Source: JAGOLU01 sp037138475 (GTDB lineage Bacteria > Patescibacteriota > Microgenomatia > UBA1406 > GWC2-37-13). From it: a stretch of DNA of 39,322 nucleotides. Of the stretch, positions 7,852 to 15,928 are shown piece after piece (the stretch's first letter is position 1; every line of letters begins with the position of its first letter). The stretch spans positions 1 to 39,322 of the forward strand of contig JBAXII010000013.1 of the NCBI GenBank assembly GCA_037138475.1, given 5' to 3'. The notes below the pieces were generated by a model. That model saw nothing but the letters and a program-made list of their open reading frames with translations, was not told the origin of the DNA and did no database searches. Both the position numbers and the translations under genes were made by a program.

Positions 7852-8429
7852 CAGTTGCCACTGGAGATTACGCTAGTCAGTTTTCGCTGAGCGAATATGC
7901 CTTTGGTACTGTCAGGATCAGTATTCCAAGTCTTAAAGGTGATGTTAAACTCACACAGTCTGCCTTTGAGCGCGCTGTTGGAGTCTTCTAAACTCACGAG
8001 AAAAATCCAATCCTCAGGTGTCGCACTTGTTATCTCTGAGTTTATATTCATCCCCATGAGAGGGCCTGTGTATTTGGTGGATAGATTGCGGTGAAGTGTC
8101 TGTATCTGCAATGCATTACAAAATGCATCATCTCCGCTGATCTTTTCTGCCTTGAGTCGGTATTTGAATCCTAGTAGTCCATCTTTGCGTATACGTGTAG
8201 TCGCAATCTCAAACCCACCAGGCACGATGCCGGTCGTATGAAACAGTGAGGTCACTGTAGCATTTGTAGCAGTGTGCTGTGCAAAAAAGTTGAGGACTAT
8301 CGCCACAAATCGATTGCCGACCACCGAGCGCTCAGCAGTGAGATCTGCATCGGTATACGATGTGTTTATCAAAAAAAGCCCGAGACAAATCAAGAATATG
8401 AAAATAATCTTGATTCTCAGACTAAGCAT
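7848..8429 (-). CDS. Exported camelysin/TasA-like protein
   Basis: 193 residues. N-terminal hydrophobic segment (5-22) followed by TSYTDADLTAERSVVGNRF, matching the SipW-type signal pattern (aromatic/Thr-Asp, short loop, then GNxF before the first strand). The rest is predicted beta-rich with three Cys (in DAFCNAL, GRLCEFN and none near the termini besides), consistent with a secreted beta-sandwich. Likely processed by one of the adjacent SipW-like peptidases and displayed on the cell surface as a fibre or accessory subunit. It overlaps the upstream peptidase gene by 8 bases and the downstream one by 3, so all are one operon. Confidence 0.7.
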   Translation of the reverse strand: MLSLRIKIIFIFLICLGLFLINTSYTDADLTAERSVVGNRFVAIVLNFFAQHTATNATVTSLFHTTGIVPGGFEIATTRIRKDGLLGFKYRLKAEKISGDDAFCNALQIQTLHRNLSTKYTGPLMGMNINSEITSATPEDWIFLVSLEDSNSALKGRLCEFNITFKTWNTDPDSTKGIFAQRKLTSVISSGNW

Positions 8430-8913
8430 GTTTGTCCTTCAGCAGCTCGTCCGCAACGAATAATCCAGCGGGAATCAAGACGAGTATGATAAGGCCCGGG
8501 AGCGACTTGCTAAACTCCACGAGGTATCCGAGCTTTGGGATCACAAACGATACTTTTCCCACTATCTGATCAAACGAAATAGTCCCTTCATCATCCGATC
8601 TATTTGCATCACCTCGAGTAGTAAATGCTTCTTTGCCATTTTTTTGTTCGACATTGAGTATGCGGTGAGTGACTGTCCTTCCGCCTTCGTCTATAAACGT
8701 GATCGCATCGTTTTTTCCATAGGTAGGTTGGGGTCGTATGACTATGATGTCACCTGTCATGATGGTTGGTTCCATGGATCCAGACTGTACGAGATATGAC
8801 TTGTATCCTGCAAACAGACTAAAGTTTGAAGAGAGGATATAGAGCGCCATCACTGCTATAAATCCAATAAATATCCATGACGCGAGGCTTACTATAGCTT
8901 GAAGTATTTTCAT
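8422..8913 (-). CDS. sipW: SipW-like signal peptidase I (S26B), first copy
   Basis: 163 residues from ATG at 8913. A longer frame to 8982 exists but would read through the hairpin at 8940-8968, and a TATACA box lies ~10 bases before 8913, so the shorter start is used. One N-terminal membrane helix, then VQSGSMEPTIMTGDIIVI (catalytic Ser), VTHRIL (His base) and RGDANRSDDE, the three signature boxes of S26B peptidases, and a C-terminal membrane segment. It follows the main TasA-like gene, the classical arrangement of a SipW peptidase and its substrate. Membrane-bound, active site outside. Confidence 0.88.
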   Translation of the reverse strand: MKILQAIVSLASWIFIGFIAVMALYILSSNFSLFAGYKSYLVQSGSMEPTIMTGDIIVIRPQPTYGKNDAITFIDEGGRTVTHRILNVEQKNGKEAFTTRGDANRSDDEGTISFDQIVGKVSFVIPKLGYLVEFSKSLPGLIILVLIPAGLFVADELLKDKHA

Positions 8914-8939
8914 ATGTTTCAGATGTATAAACTGTGTAA

Positions 8940-8968
8940 AGCAAGGCGGCTCTGCGAGCCGCCTTGCT
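8940..8968 (-). terminator. Hairpin between tasA-like and sipW-like genes
   Basis: A perfect 12-bp stem (AGCAAGGCGGCT with AGCCGCCTTGCT) and 5-base loop, followed on the minus strand only by TTTACAC. A partial terminator or mRNA-stabilising hairpin would let the structural subunit be made in excess over the peptidase. Confidence 0.65.
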
Positions 8969-9011
8969 GATGTACGATCCAACTTGTTTCAAACAAGGTC
9001 AGGCCTGAGCC

Positions 9012-9644
9012 TTAGTTGTTGGTAGGAGTTGGTCCGTTGATGAGCTGGAGGAGTCTGAAGTTCATATCAAACTCGACGCTATCACTCTGGATCTCGTTTC
9101 CATAATCATTCTCTCCGACTGCCCAACTGGCGGTAACGGTTTTTGTATCACCTGACTGCATGATGATAGGAGTGGCCGCATTCCATGCGAGTCCGGTCAC
9201 ATTTTCATTGGCAGTTGCCAAGGTTGACTCTGTGCGTGAGGTGCCAGAACCATCTACAGCGAGCTTGAGGTTGATCACGTTGCCGAGCTCTCCGAGGTTA
9301 TCAGAGGCACATGCTGGCTCGATAGAAGCCTCTTGGTCATTACACCCATTCTCTTTGTTTACTACATTCTTCAGTCTCACGAGGAACTTGCCTGGCAAGG
9401 ATCCTGTGTTGGTGATGGTCCAGGTCTTGGTACCATCGATATTGGCGTTCGCACCTAAATTCTCGATGACAAATGGCTCAAGCACGTTGCCATTTGAGGC
9501 TACGTTCAAGTCCAACGTACCAGTGGTGAACTTACTGGTGGTCACCGTTCGTGTCGCGCTAAAGTACGCGAAGGTGGCTGCACCTGCTCCTCCAGCTACG
9601 AGCAGGACTAAAGCCCCGCTGAGCCAAATTTTTTTCTTATTCAT
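9012..9644 (-). CDS. TasA/camelysin-like surface protein
   Basis: 210 residues from ATG at 9644; the frame extends further upstream to 9734 but that extension contains the promoter. The N-terminus MNKKKIWLSGALVLLVAGG is a signal peptide, followed by TFAYFSATRTVTTSKF and TTGTLDLNV, the hallmark SipW-cognate signal and first strand of camelysin/TasA proteins. The body is beta-rich, with SLPGKFLVRLKNV and two Cys pairs' worth of residues (GCNDQ, EPACASD) suggesting a disulphide. TasA-family proteins assemble into extracellular fibres after SipW cleavage. First gene of the five-gene operon and probably its most abundant product, given the strong promoter and the downstream hairpin. Confidence 0.85.
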   Translation of the reverse strand: MNKKKIWLSGALVLLVAGGAGAATFAYFSATRTVTTSKFTTGTLDLNVASNGNVLEPFVIENLGANANIDGTKTWTITNTGSLPGKFLVRLKNVVNKENGCNDQEASIEPACASDNLGELGNVINLKLAVDGSGTSRTESTLATANENVTGLAWNAATPIIMQSGDTKTVTASWAVGENDYGNEIQSDSVEFDMNFRLLQLINGPTPTNN

Positions 9645-9671
9645 ATAAATTGAATAAATAGCAATTCTTTC

Positions 9672-9701
9672 AATATACACACTAGATGAGTATGATGTCA
9701 A
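9672..9701 (-). promoter_or_regulatory. Strong promoter of the TasA/SipW operon
   Basis: On the minus strand TTGACA (9701-9696), 18 bases, TATATT (9677-9672). It leaves a leader of about 25 bases before ATG 9644, unlike the leaderless promoters elsewhere. No Shine-Dalgarno is obvious. Confidence 0.75.
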
Positions 9702-9840
9702 GTGAATATGTATAAGATACACATACTGTGTCAAACTCTTGCATTACCTATTTCCTATCCCAATTTGAGCAATGCCTTCCTGACAATCTATATTTCCTCT
9801 ACCTGATGTTATTTATATTCCTAACCTGAAGGTGGGGAAT

Positions 9841-9889
9841 ATAATTAATAATTAATAGTTAATAGTTAATAGTTGATAGTTGATGACTC
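9841..9889. repeat. Heptamer array (ATAATTA/ATAGTTA/ATAGTTG)
   Basis: Seven consecutive 7-base units from 9841, differing by single substitutions. Belongs to the set of period-7 arrays at other gaps. Confidence 0.85.
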
Positions 9890-9899
9890 ATCTTGCGTA

Positions 9900-10215
9900 C
9901 ATATGTCATCCCTGTAATAGATCAGTAATACCGATGACAGGGTTTTCTGCATGTCATCCCGTGCTACGACACGGGATCTATGCATTTGTGCTTTTGCAGT
10001 GAACTGGATCCCGTCCGCCGAATCGGCGGATTCATCGCCGCGCCTGCCTGCCGGCAGGCAGGCCTGCAACGCTTATGCGTAGCATTGCGGGCAGGAAGAT
10101 CCCTGATATACGAGATTCTTCATTCCACTCAGAATGACCATGCAGGAATCGTCATTGAATTAGTTGACTATTATTCCGACATGTCGGATCCCATGTATGT
10201 TTGAGATTGCCTCGC
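9900..10215. repeat. Dispersed GTCATCC-type element, copy with 22-bp palindrome
   Basis: The gap 9735-10294 has no gene. This part is a mosaic of GTCATCCC...GGATC inverted repeats, a CCGCCGAATCGGCGG hairpin, a perfect 22-bp palindrome at 10042-10063, and a 33-bp core at 10063-10095 that recurs in reverse complement at 23908-23940. The following segment (AAGATCCCTGATAT, CAGAATGACCATG, GAATTAGTTGACTA) also recurs at 23950-24062, in the same orientation. Confidence 0.8.
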
Positions 10216-10294
10216 AATGACGCGCGTGCGTAAAGATGAATCATTTAGGGAAGAGTGCAGAGCATTGGAGGCTCAGTTCATGTGGCATAGCGCA

Positions 10295-10816
10295 TCACTT
10301 CTCGCAGATTGTGGCTTTGAGTATCTTGACCGGAGTGATTGGGGTCGAACGTTCTCCAAACATGCTCGGTTTGGTGGGTGCGGTAGCGATCACATCGACT
10401 GTTTGCATTCCACTGGTCACCTGTCCAAAAATAACGTAGTTTTTCGGGAGTGCCATGTCACCATGCATGATGAAAAACTGACTCCCATTGGTATTTGGTC
10501 CTGCATTTGCCATAGCGACAGTGCCTTGGACATACTCCCCTTCAAATTCCTCATCATCAAACTGGTACCCAGGTCCTCCAGCACCAGTCCCCGTCGGATC
10601 GCCTCCTTGGATCATGAATTCTTTTATGATCCGGTGAAAGATCGTGCCATCATAAAAACCCTTTCGGGCGAGCGTGACAAAGTTGTTCACGGTGATTGGC
10701 GTCGCTTTTGCATAAAGCTCGATCTCTACATCGCCCTCTGATGTGTGGAGGATGGCCGAATAGCTTTTTTTTACATCTATCTCAATAGTTGGTTTTTTGG
10801 TGGTTCGCTTGCGCAT
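10295..10816 (-). CDS. Cyclophilin-type peptidyl-prolyl isomerase
   Basis: 173 residues, one cyclophilin domain covering nearly the whole length. Signature FHRIIKEFMIQGGDPTGTG contains the catalytic Arg and the conserved Gln/Gly; NTNGSQFFI and YVIFGQV follow in order. The N-terminal ~15 residues are Lys/Arg-rich with no signal peptide, so it acts in the cytoplasm. It catalyses cis-trans isomerisation of Xaa-Pro bonds. It is divergent from the exonuclease at 10900; a TACTAT box ends 6 bases before its ATG, with TATAGT and TTGATT upstream as an alternative 16-spaced promoter. Confidence 0.93.
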   Translation of the reverse strand: MRKRTTKKPTIEIDVKKSYSAILHTSEGDVEIELYAKATPITVNNFVTLARKGFYDGTIFHRIIKEFMIQGGDPTGTGAGGPGYQFDDEEFEGEYVQGTVAMANAGPNTNGSQFFIMHGDMALPKNYVIFGQVTSGMQTVDVIATAPTKPSMFGERSTPITPVKILKATICEK

Positions 10817-10899
10817 AGGTGGATAGTACTATACCTGTATTTGCCTGAAAATCAATTATTGTGATCAAAATATCCTCTCATCTGCTACGATACTCGCAT

Positions 10900-11616
10900 A
10901 TGACAGGAGCACTCATCATCGACATCGAAACCATCGGCGAAAAGTGGGAGGACATCGACCCACTCTCACAGGAAAACCTCAGCACGTGGACGAAAAAGGA
11001 AGCAAAAAACGAGACCGAGCTCGCGTTTGGGATGGACGCGCTGAAGGAGGGTTTGGGATTTTCGCCTCTCACCGGCGAGATAGTCGCTATCGGCATGATG
11101 GACTATACGACGAGCAAGCGTGCGGTCTACTATCAGGATCCAAAGTCTGACAAAGCTGAAGCCATCGAAGATGGGGTAAAGTATGCGATATACAGCGAGG
11201 CCGAGATGCTCAACCGTTTTTGGGAGGCAGTCTCAAAGTACGATGCTGTCGTGACCTTTAACGGCTATGCATTTGATGTGCCCTACCTCATCATCCGCTC
11301 GGCGATCCATGGGATCAGACCCAGCGCAAATCTCATGATCAATCGCTACCTGACGAGCCAGTACAAGGCCACCGTGCAGCACATCGATCTCCAGGATCAG
11401 CTCTCGTTTTATGGCGCGATGCGCAAGAAGGGGAGCCTGCACATGTGGACGCGTGCCTTTGGGATAAAGAGTCCGAAAACTGCAGAGGTCAATGGCCACG
11501 CCGTCGCCACCATGTATGAGGAGGGGAAGTATCTCGATATAGCCCGCTACAACGCCGCAGATCTCACCGCCACCGCCGAGCTGTATACGAAGTGGGTGCA
11601 GTTTATGAAGATGTGA
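10900..11616 (+). CDS. DnaQ-like 3'-5' exonuclease (PolB-exo2 type)
   Basis: 238 residues from ATG 10900; the frame is open from GTG 10861 but TACGAT at 10886-10891 would then be inside the gene, and the internal Met gives the usual N-terminus ALIIDIETIG. That is Exo I (D and E metal ligands); VTFNGYAFDVPYL is Exo II and YNAADLTATAEL is Exo III with the Tyr/Asp pair. This matches predicted 3'-5' exonucleases of the PolB-exo2 family that act without a polymerase domain. Probably removes 3' nucleotides from DNA or RNA in repair or turnover. Single gene, divergent from the cyclophilin. Confidence 0.85.
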   Translation: MTGALIIDIETIGEKWEDIDPLSQENLSTWTKKEAKNETELAFGMDALKEGLGFSPLTGEIVAIGMMDYTTSKRAVYYQDPKSDKAEAIEDGVKYAIYSEAEMLNRFWEAVSKYDAVVTFNGYAFDVPYLIIRSAIHGIRPSANLMINRYLTSQYKATVQHIDLQDQLSFYGAMRKKGSLHMWTRAFGIKSPKTAEVNGHAVATMYEEGKYLDIARYNAADLTATAELYTKWVQFMKM

Positions 11617-12256
11617 TACTTCGAGATTGGTCATTCTGCGCCTACTGTTGCTGTAATAATATAATTTATAGTCTACAATTTACAAATAATCTCAATCCAA
11701 ATTCAAATTTGAATCATTCGGATATTAGAGATTAGAACTTTTTCGGCATTGCCCCGAACGCTTGTCCGTCATCCCCCCTCTGGGCATAGCCCTATGGGCG
11801 GAGCCTGAACAGGGGGATCCAAAGGCATCTTACATGGATCCCGGCATGTCGGTGAAGCAATCCCACACATGTATGGGATCCCGACCAGGTCGGGATGGAA
11901 TGTGTATGTAAGGTAGGTTATAAGGAATTCCTTCAATTTGGCTCGGTTCTTACTCCCCCTCGTTTCCTAACGAGGGGGTGATCCCGACGTGTCGGGATGG
12001 GGGGTGTAGAGGCGATTCATGCCATGGATCCCGGGTCGGAGCCCGGGATGACAGACAGGAAGGAGATGCATAGACATCACAGATTCAACAAGGATTGTAA
12101 AAGATGCTGATCCGTCGATTCGGCGGACAGCATGACACAGGTATGGTTCGGTTTCAGCGTGTGATGACTATAAGTAGTGAACGAATTGAGAGAATTGGTA
12201 TTACCATTTTTCAAATTGCAAATTCGCACTTGCCCACGTTGTGGTATCATGCACTC
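11617..12256. other. Gene-free gap of 640 bases filled with repeats
   Basis: 11650-11738 is AT-rich, partly period-7. 11766-12062 is another copy of the dispersed element: GTCATCC start, several GGATCC/GGGATCCCG inverted repeats, a CCCCCTCGTT-TCCT-AACGAGGGGG hairpin, ATCCCGACGTGTCGGGAT, and a final GGATCCCGGG...CCCGGGATGACAG. A TATCAT box at 12245-12250 serves the next gene. Confidence 0.7.
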
Positions 12257-12628
12257 ATGAACTTTATCTTTAAGCTTCTCCTTGATGGATTGGGCGTATA
12301 TCTGTCAGCTATGGCGCTGAACACGCTATTTCCGAGTGCACAGCCTGTCCACCTGTCGACGTATCTCGTCGCCATCATCGCCAGTATTTGCATCAGTCTG
12401 GTGAACCACACGGTGCGCCCAATCATGAAGATCATCACCTTCCCCATAAACATCGTGACACTCGGGCTGTTTGGATTTATCGTGAACGGCATCGCCATCA
12501 TGCTCGTGCCATATCTGGTGAATATCTTCGTACCAGGTGGATTTGCGATAAACGGCCTCTGGTGGGCAGTGATATTTAGCGCACTTGTGTCATTTGTACA
12601 GTCCACACTGCACGTCCTCGTCAAATAG
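12257..12628 (+). CDS. YvlD/phage-holin-IV family membrane protein
   Basis: 123 residues from ATG 12257, with TATCAT ending 6 bases before it; the frame is open further upstream but without sense. Four membrane segments: roughly 5-25, 34-54, 62-84 and 92-118. The segment with NHTVRPIMKIITFPINIVTLGLFGFIVNGI is the conserved signature of the YvlD-like four-helix family (residues 50-79). Function in bacteria is unknown; members are often linked to envelope stress. The next gene, rmuC, begins 2 bases after its stop, so they form an operon. Confidence 0.85.
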   Translation: MNFIFKLLLDGLGVYLSAMALNTLFPSAQPVHLSTYLVAIIASICISLVNHTVRPIMKIITFPINIVTLGLFGFIVNGIAIMLVPYLVNIFVPGGFAINGLWWAVIFSALVSFVQSTLHVLVK

Positions 12629-12629
12629 T

Positions 12630-13760
12630 ATGAACATCCCCCTCATCTCTGCCATCCTCTTTGTTGTAGGGTTCCTCGCGGGATACATCCTCCAAAAGTA
12701 CTGGGGCAACCAGAGCCAGTCGGCCGAGTTTGCAGACAAAGTAGAGGAGAAGCTGAACAAGATCATCCCTCAGATGACCCAGACGGCAGGTGAGCAGACG
12801 GCGCTCCTCGCCAAAGAAAAGCTCGAGGCAGCGACATCCAATCTCAAGGATGAGTTTGATAACAAGCAGGAGCTCATCGACAAGACGATCCAAACACTCA
12901 ATGTCGAGCTCCACAAAGCCAATGAAAAACTCGAGAAAGCCGAGCGCGATCGTATCGGATCATTTGAAAATCTCAAACAACAGATCACCCAGCAAGCCAA
13001 ACATACTCAGGATCTCCTCCAATCGACGACCAATCTCCAAAGAGTCCTCTCAAACAACCAGCTTCGCGGTCAGTACGGCGAGCAGGTGGCAGAGGACCTC
13101 CTGAAGATGAACGGATTTGTCAAAGGCGCTGACTACCTCATCCAAGACACGCAGGCTGAGGGTGCGCGCCCGGACTTTACAGTCCTTTTGCCAAATGATA
13201 TGAAGATCAATATCGACTCAAAGTTTCCCTATCAAAATCTTTTAAAAATCGTGGAGTCGACGACTGATGAGGCGCGCGCACAGTATCGCAAGCTCTTTGA
13301 GCAGGACATCAAAGAAAAGATCAAGCAAGTCACCTCCCGCAAATACATAAATCCTGAGGAGAACACCGTAGATTTTGTAGTGCTTTTTGTGCCAAACGAG
13401 ATGATCTTTTCCTACATCTATGACAAGATGCATGAGATATGGATCGATGGCATGCGCCAAAAGGTCGTGTTTGCAGGGCCCTTTAGCTTCACCGCGATCC
13501 TGCGCATGGTGAGACAGGCGCATGAGTACTTCTCTGTGCAAAAAAACCTCCGCTCGATCATAAATAACATCCAAGTATTTAAAGATGAGTTTACGAAGTA
13601 TCACGAAGAGGTGGACAATCTGGGCAAGAAAGTAGATGCAGTCGTCAGTCAATATAGGGTCGTGTCTCAGACGCGGACGAACAAGCTGCTGCGTGTGGTG
13701 GATAAGATCCAGCTTGACAGTGCCACAGATGCTCCCGCACTCTTGGCACCAGAAGTTTGA
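12630..13760 (+). CDS. rmuC: DNA recombination protein RmuC
   Basis: 376 residues from ATG 12630. One N-terminal membrane anchor (4-21), a long coiled coil (~30-145), then the conserved RmuC domain: NNQLRGQYGEQVAEDLLKMNG, ARPDFTVLLP, INIDSKFPYQN, VDFVVLFVPNE and the C-terminal helical end. The domain is a PD-(D/E)XK nuclease relative, with D (PDFTV) and DSK as the likely metal/acid-base residues. RmuC limits recombination at inverted repeats and structured DNA, notable in a genome so rich in inverted repeats. Translation is probably coupled to the preceding gene (stop and start 1 base apart). Confidence 0.93.
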   Translation: MNIPLISAILFVVGFLAGYILQKYWGNQSQSAEFADKVEEKLNKIIPQMTQTAGEQTALLAKEKLEAATSNLKDEFDNKQELIDKTIQTLNVELHKANEKLEKAERDRIGSFENLKQQITQQAKHTQDLLQSTTNLQRVLSNNQLRGQYGEQVAEDLLKMNGFVKGADYLIQDTQAEGARPDFTVLLPNDMKINIDSKFPYQNLLKIVESTTDEARAQYRKLFEQDIKEKIKQVTSRKYINPEENTVDFVVLFVPNEMIFSYIYDKMHEIWIDGMRQKVVFAGPFSFTAILRMVRQAHEYFSVQKNLRSIINNIQVFKDEFTKYHEEVDNLGKKVDAVVSQYRVVSQTRTNKLLRVVDKIQLDSATDAPALLAPEV

Positions 13761-13778
13761 TACACTGTATAAATACAT

Positions 13779-14465
13779 ATGGAGACTTCTTCATCCACCT
13801 ACAAAAAAAGTTTCAGTTTAGCTGGAAAGCTTTTGTCGCCGCATATCATGCTGATCCCTATGTTTGTGATTCTGTTAGTGATGATACGATTTGTCTTTGA
13901 TCCACCAAAGGCTCCGGTACAGCCCGCAAAAGGTACTCTTCCCCAGGCTATCATCAGTTCTATGCCCACCGTCGATGAAGGGATAAAAAACACGCTGAAG
14001 TCATTTGAATCAGAGCAAGCAAGCGGCAGCGCAGTCATCGGATCAGCTGGATCTGCCTCGTCAAAATCGCCATCAAACGTAGGGGATATGCCTACATTAG
14101 ATCTCACCGGACCCTGGCAGTGCGATCATGCGGGCGTCTCGCTTTCGATCCAAGATAAAAATATCAAGGCATCATTTGCATCAGACAAAGGCACGCAGTA
14201 TGCACTCGTCCAAGGAGATTGTGCCTATCTGTGGTCCAATCTCAAAGAGGGGACCAGGCAGTGTGGCATCGGTACCTATCTGGACATCCTAGCGCCGATG
14301 CTCGGATCAGCCGACATGATCGGTACGCTGACACAAAGCATGGGTGAGAAAGCGGGCAAAGTAGATGCTGCTGGGCTCATATCCTCCTGTAAAAAAACTC
14401 CCATAAAACCTGCGGTATTTACTCTCCCTGCTTCGATCAAGTGGGCGGAGGAGAAAGCTAACTGA
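13779..14465 (+). CDS. Membrane-anchored protein with four extracytoplasmic Cys
   Basis: 228 residues. One membrane segment at about 22-42, then a Pro/Ser/Gly-rich linker (~45-100), and a C-terminal domain of ~110 residues starting LDLTGPWQCDHAGVSL. Cys at QCDH, GDCAY, RQCGI and SSCKK could form two disulphides on the outer side. I do not recognise the family. A TATAAA box ends 5 bases before the ATG, so it can be transcribed separately from rmuC, 18 bases upstream. The last codons and stop lie in a heptamer array. Confidence 0.65.
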   Translation: METSSSTYKKSFSLAGKLLSPHIMLIPMFVILLVMIRFVFDPPKAPVQPAKGTLPQAIISSMPTVDEGIKNTLKSFESEQASGSAVIGSAGSASSKSPSNVGDMPTLDLTGPWQCDHAGVSLSIQDKNIKASFASDKGTQYALVQGDCAYLWSNLKEGTRQCGIGTYLDILAPMLGSADMIGTLTQSMGEKAGKVDAAGLISSCKKTPIKPAVFTLPASIKWAEEKAN

Positions 14466-14495
14466 TAACTAATAGTTGATAACTTATAACTAAGA
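14461..14495. repeat. Heptamer array (ACTGATA/ACTAATA/GTTGATA/ACTTATA/ACTAAGA)
   Basis: Five 7-base units beginning within the stop codon region of the 228-aa gene. Confidence 0.75.
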
Positions 14496-14562
14496 GCTTC
14501 CGCCAGAGGCGGATCAGCCTTTGGCTGAGATAGTTGATACCTGAGAGCAGAGTTGGGCTTCG

Positions 14563-14620
14563 TGTCATCTTGATCCCGCCGAATCGGTGGGGAAAGATCC
14601 TGAAATGAATTCAGGATGAC
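14563..14620. repeat. Short copy of the dispersed GTCATCTTGA element
   Basis: GTCATCTTGA at the left and TCAGGATGAC at the right form inverted ends; an AAGATCC and a GAATTC palindrome lie inside. It is followed at 14641-14682 by a heptamer array. Confidence 0.7.
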
Positions 14621-14640
14621 AGAATATTTGGATTTGTACT

Positions 14641-14682
14641 GAAATTAATTGTAAATTGCAGATTGCAAATTGCAGATTCTTC
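14641..14682. repeat. Heptamer array (ATTGCAG/ATTGCAA)
   Basis: Six 7-base units: GAAATTA, ATTGTAA, ATTGCAG, ATTGCAA, ATTGCAG, ATTCTTC. Confidence 0.8.
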
Positions 14683-14715
14683 CCTCGCCTACGTTGACCT
14701 GAAGGTATAAAAAAA

Positions 14716-14798
14716 CTCGGGCGTGACCTACTTTCCCCCATCGCCGCTTAAGTGAGCGGGCTTGCCCGCCGTAGCGTTGCAAAAGAGATACTCGGAGT
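14716..14798 (-). pseudogene. Degenerate second 5S rRNA copy
   Basis: Read on the minus strand, the 3' third (AAGCGGCGATGGGGGAAAGT then AGGTC, 14750-14727) and the following T run and TATACC match the intact 5S immediately upstream at 14820-14938. The rest (14751-14798) is replaced by unrelated GC-rich sequence, though CTCCGAG at the 5' end can still partly pair with CCCGAG at the 3' end. The 5S core loops are missing, so it should not function. Confidence 0.7.
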
Positions 14799-14819
14799 TG
14801 ACATGAAGGTATAAAAAAA

Positions 14820-14938
14820 CCTGGCTACGACCTACTTTCCCCCATCGCCGCTTTGGCGGGAGTATCATCAGCGCTAGTGCGTTTCAAGACCCTGTTCGGG
14901 ATGAGAAGGGTTGGTGCCACACTGCTTGGATAACCAGG
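14820..14938 (-). rRNA. rrf: 5S ribosomal RNA
   Basis: 119 nt on the minus strand. The ends CCTGG and CCAGG pair as helix I; the conserved CATCCCGAACAGGG loop, the GCGCTGATGATACT arm and GGGGGAAAGTAGGTCG are all in place. A T7 run follows the 3' end at once, so helix I plus the U tract can act as the terminator. No 23S or 16S lies upstream within the window: the next gene upstream is on the other strand, so this 5S is unlinked from the rRNA operon and must have its own promoter in 14940-15100. Confidence 0.93.
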
Positions 14939-15048
14939 AGCGACTATTTTACCACAGCCTCACCAGTCTTGCAATCATAGTTTTTGGCTGGGGAGCATGT
15001 TTATAAGGTTTGTCATGCTCTAAAGCCGTCAAGTGACAAGCCACACCC

Positions 15049-15083
15049 ATAATTTTCAATTTTTCATTATCAATTTTCAATTA
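15049..15083. repeat. Heptamer array (ATAATTT/TCAATTT/TTCATTA)
   Basis: Five 7-base units upstream of the PH-domain gene. Confidence 0.75.
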
Positions 15084-15119
15084 TCTCCCCTCCTCCCCTT
15101 GCAGTCGGATTTTTCTTGG

Positions 15120-15125
15120 TATACT
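15120..15125 (+). promoter_or_regulatory. -10 box TATACT of the PH-domain operon
   Basis: TATACT ends 8 bases before ATG 15134. An in-frame TTG at 15116 lies upstream of the box, so the ATG is the start. Predicted leaderless. Confidence 0.6.
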
Positions 15126-15133
15126 ATGGGAAG

Positions 15134-15697
15134 ATGGCAAATCTAGACATATCTGCACTCACGCCTGAGCGGCGAGCCATGGGGTCTTTCTGCATTCTCC
15201 CTGATTCGAAATACATCCATCAAGAGGAAGATGAGCAGCTTATCCTCTTGCTCCGCGCACATCCGATCACCCAGCTCATGTGGATCGCAAACACTGTGTT
15301 TGCAGTCATATTTCATGTCTTTATTTTAGGATGGTTGGGGAGCTTGATCGGCCAGGGGCTCTGGACGATACTGTTTGTATTTGGATTTTTCCTCATTTTT
15401 GCCTATGCATGGTACAACTTTATCCTTTGGTACTACAACCTGGGTTTGGTGACGAATAAGCGCATCGTAGATATCGACTACTTTGGCATCTCAAAACGAG
15501 TGACTACTGAAGCGCGCATTGCAAAGATTGCCGACGCTACCGCAAAAGTGAGAGGGTTTTTTGGCCAGATATTCAACTATGGCGAGATTACGGTGAAGAC
15601 CGACGGTCCGATCCAGAACATCGAGTATGATGATGTCCCAGATCCTGAGCTTGCGGTATCTATTATCAATGCATTGGTAGGTCAGGCCGTCCGCTAA
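15134..15697 (+). CDS. Membrane PH-domain (YdbS-like) protein
   Basis: 187 residues. Two membrane helices (about 48-70 and 75-100) are followed by a bacterial PH domain: the strand LGLVTNKRIVDIDYFGISKRVT is the typical entry, with RIAKIADATAKVRGFFGQIFNYGEITVKT as the central signature. This family is widespread in CPR bacteria and Gram-positives; the domain probably binds lipid or another envelope factor on the inner face. First gene of a three-gene run with the 74-aa membrane protein (6-base gap) and the PP2C/propeller protein. Confidence 0.8.
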   Translation: MANLDISALTPERRAMGSFCILPDSKYIHQEEDEQLILLLRAHPITQLMWIANTVFAVIFHVFILGWLGSLIGQGLWTILFVFGFFLIFAYAWYNFILWYYNLGLVTNKRIVDIDYFGISKRVTTEARIAKIADATAKVRGFFGQIFNYGEITVKTDGPIQNIEYDDVPDPELAVSIINALVGQAVR

Positions 15698-15703
15698 CTA
15701 TAT

Positions 15704-15928
15704 ATGTTATCACCCATCGAAGCCAATCTCGCCTGGTGGCTCATCAAGGGCTTTGCCTTTGCGGGCAGTCTCCTGTTTCTCCTCTATAGCATCGTCCTCC
15801 TGGGTCAGGTGCGTTCTCTCAATCGCACCGTGTCGACTGATTTGGGTCGGATCGTAGTAGCGGGATCGGTGATACAGCTCATGTTCGCTTTCATCACCTT
15901 GGCGCTTGTGGTACTCTTGAATATATGA
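15704..15928 (+). CDS. Small two-helix membrane protein
   Basis: 74 residues: membrane segments at about 12-32 and 50-72 joined by a short basic loop (QVRSLNRTVSTDLGR). It resembles small CPR-specific membrane proteins of the DUF5657 kind, an uncertain match. Its stop overlaps the next ATG (ATGA), so it is translationally coupled to the 620-aa protein and probably works with it. Confidence 0.7.
   Translation: MLSPIEANLAWWLIKGFAFAGSLLFLLYSIVLLGQVRSLNRTVSTDLGRIVVAGSVIQLMFAFITLALVVLLNI

Noticed and set aside
8914..8982. Longer N-terminus of the first SipW-like peptidase
   Set aside because: It would translate the stem of the hairpin at 8940-8968 and displace the membrane anchor; ATG 8913 gives the family's normal start.
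10217..10741. 174-aa plus-strand frame
   Set aside because: Antisense to the well-supported cyclophilin gene.
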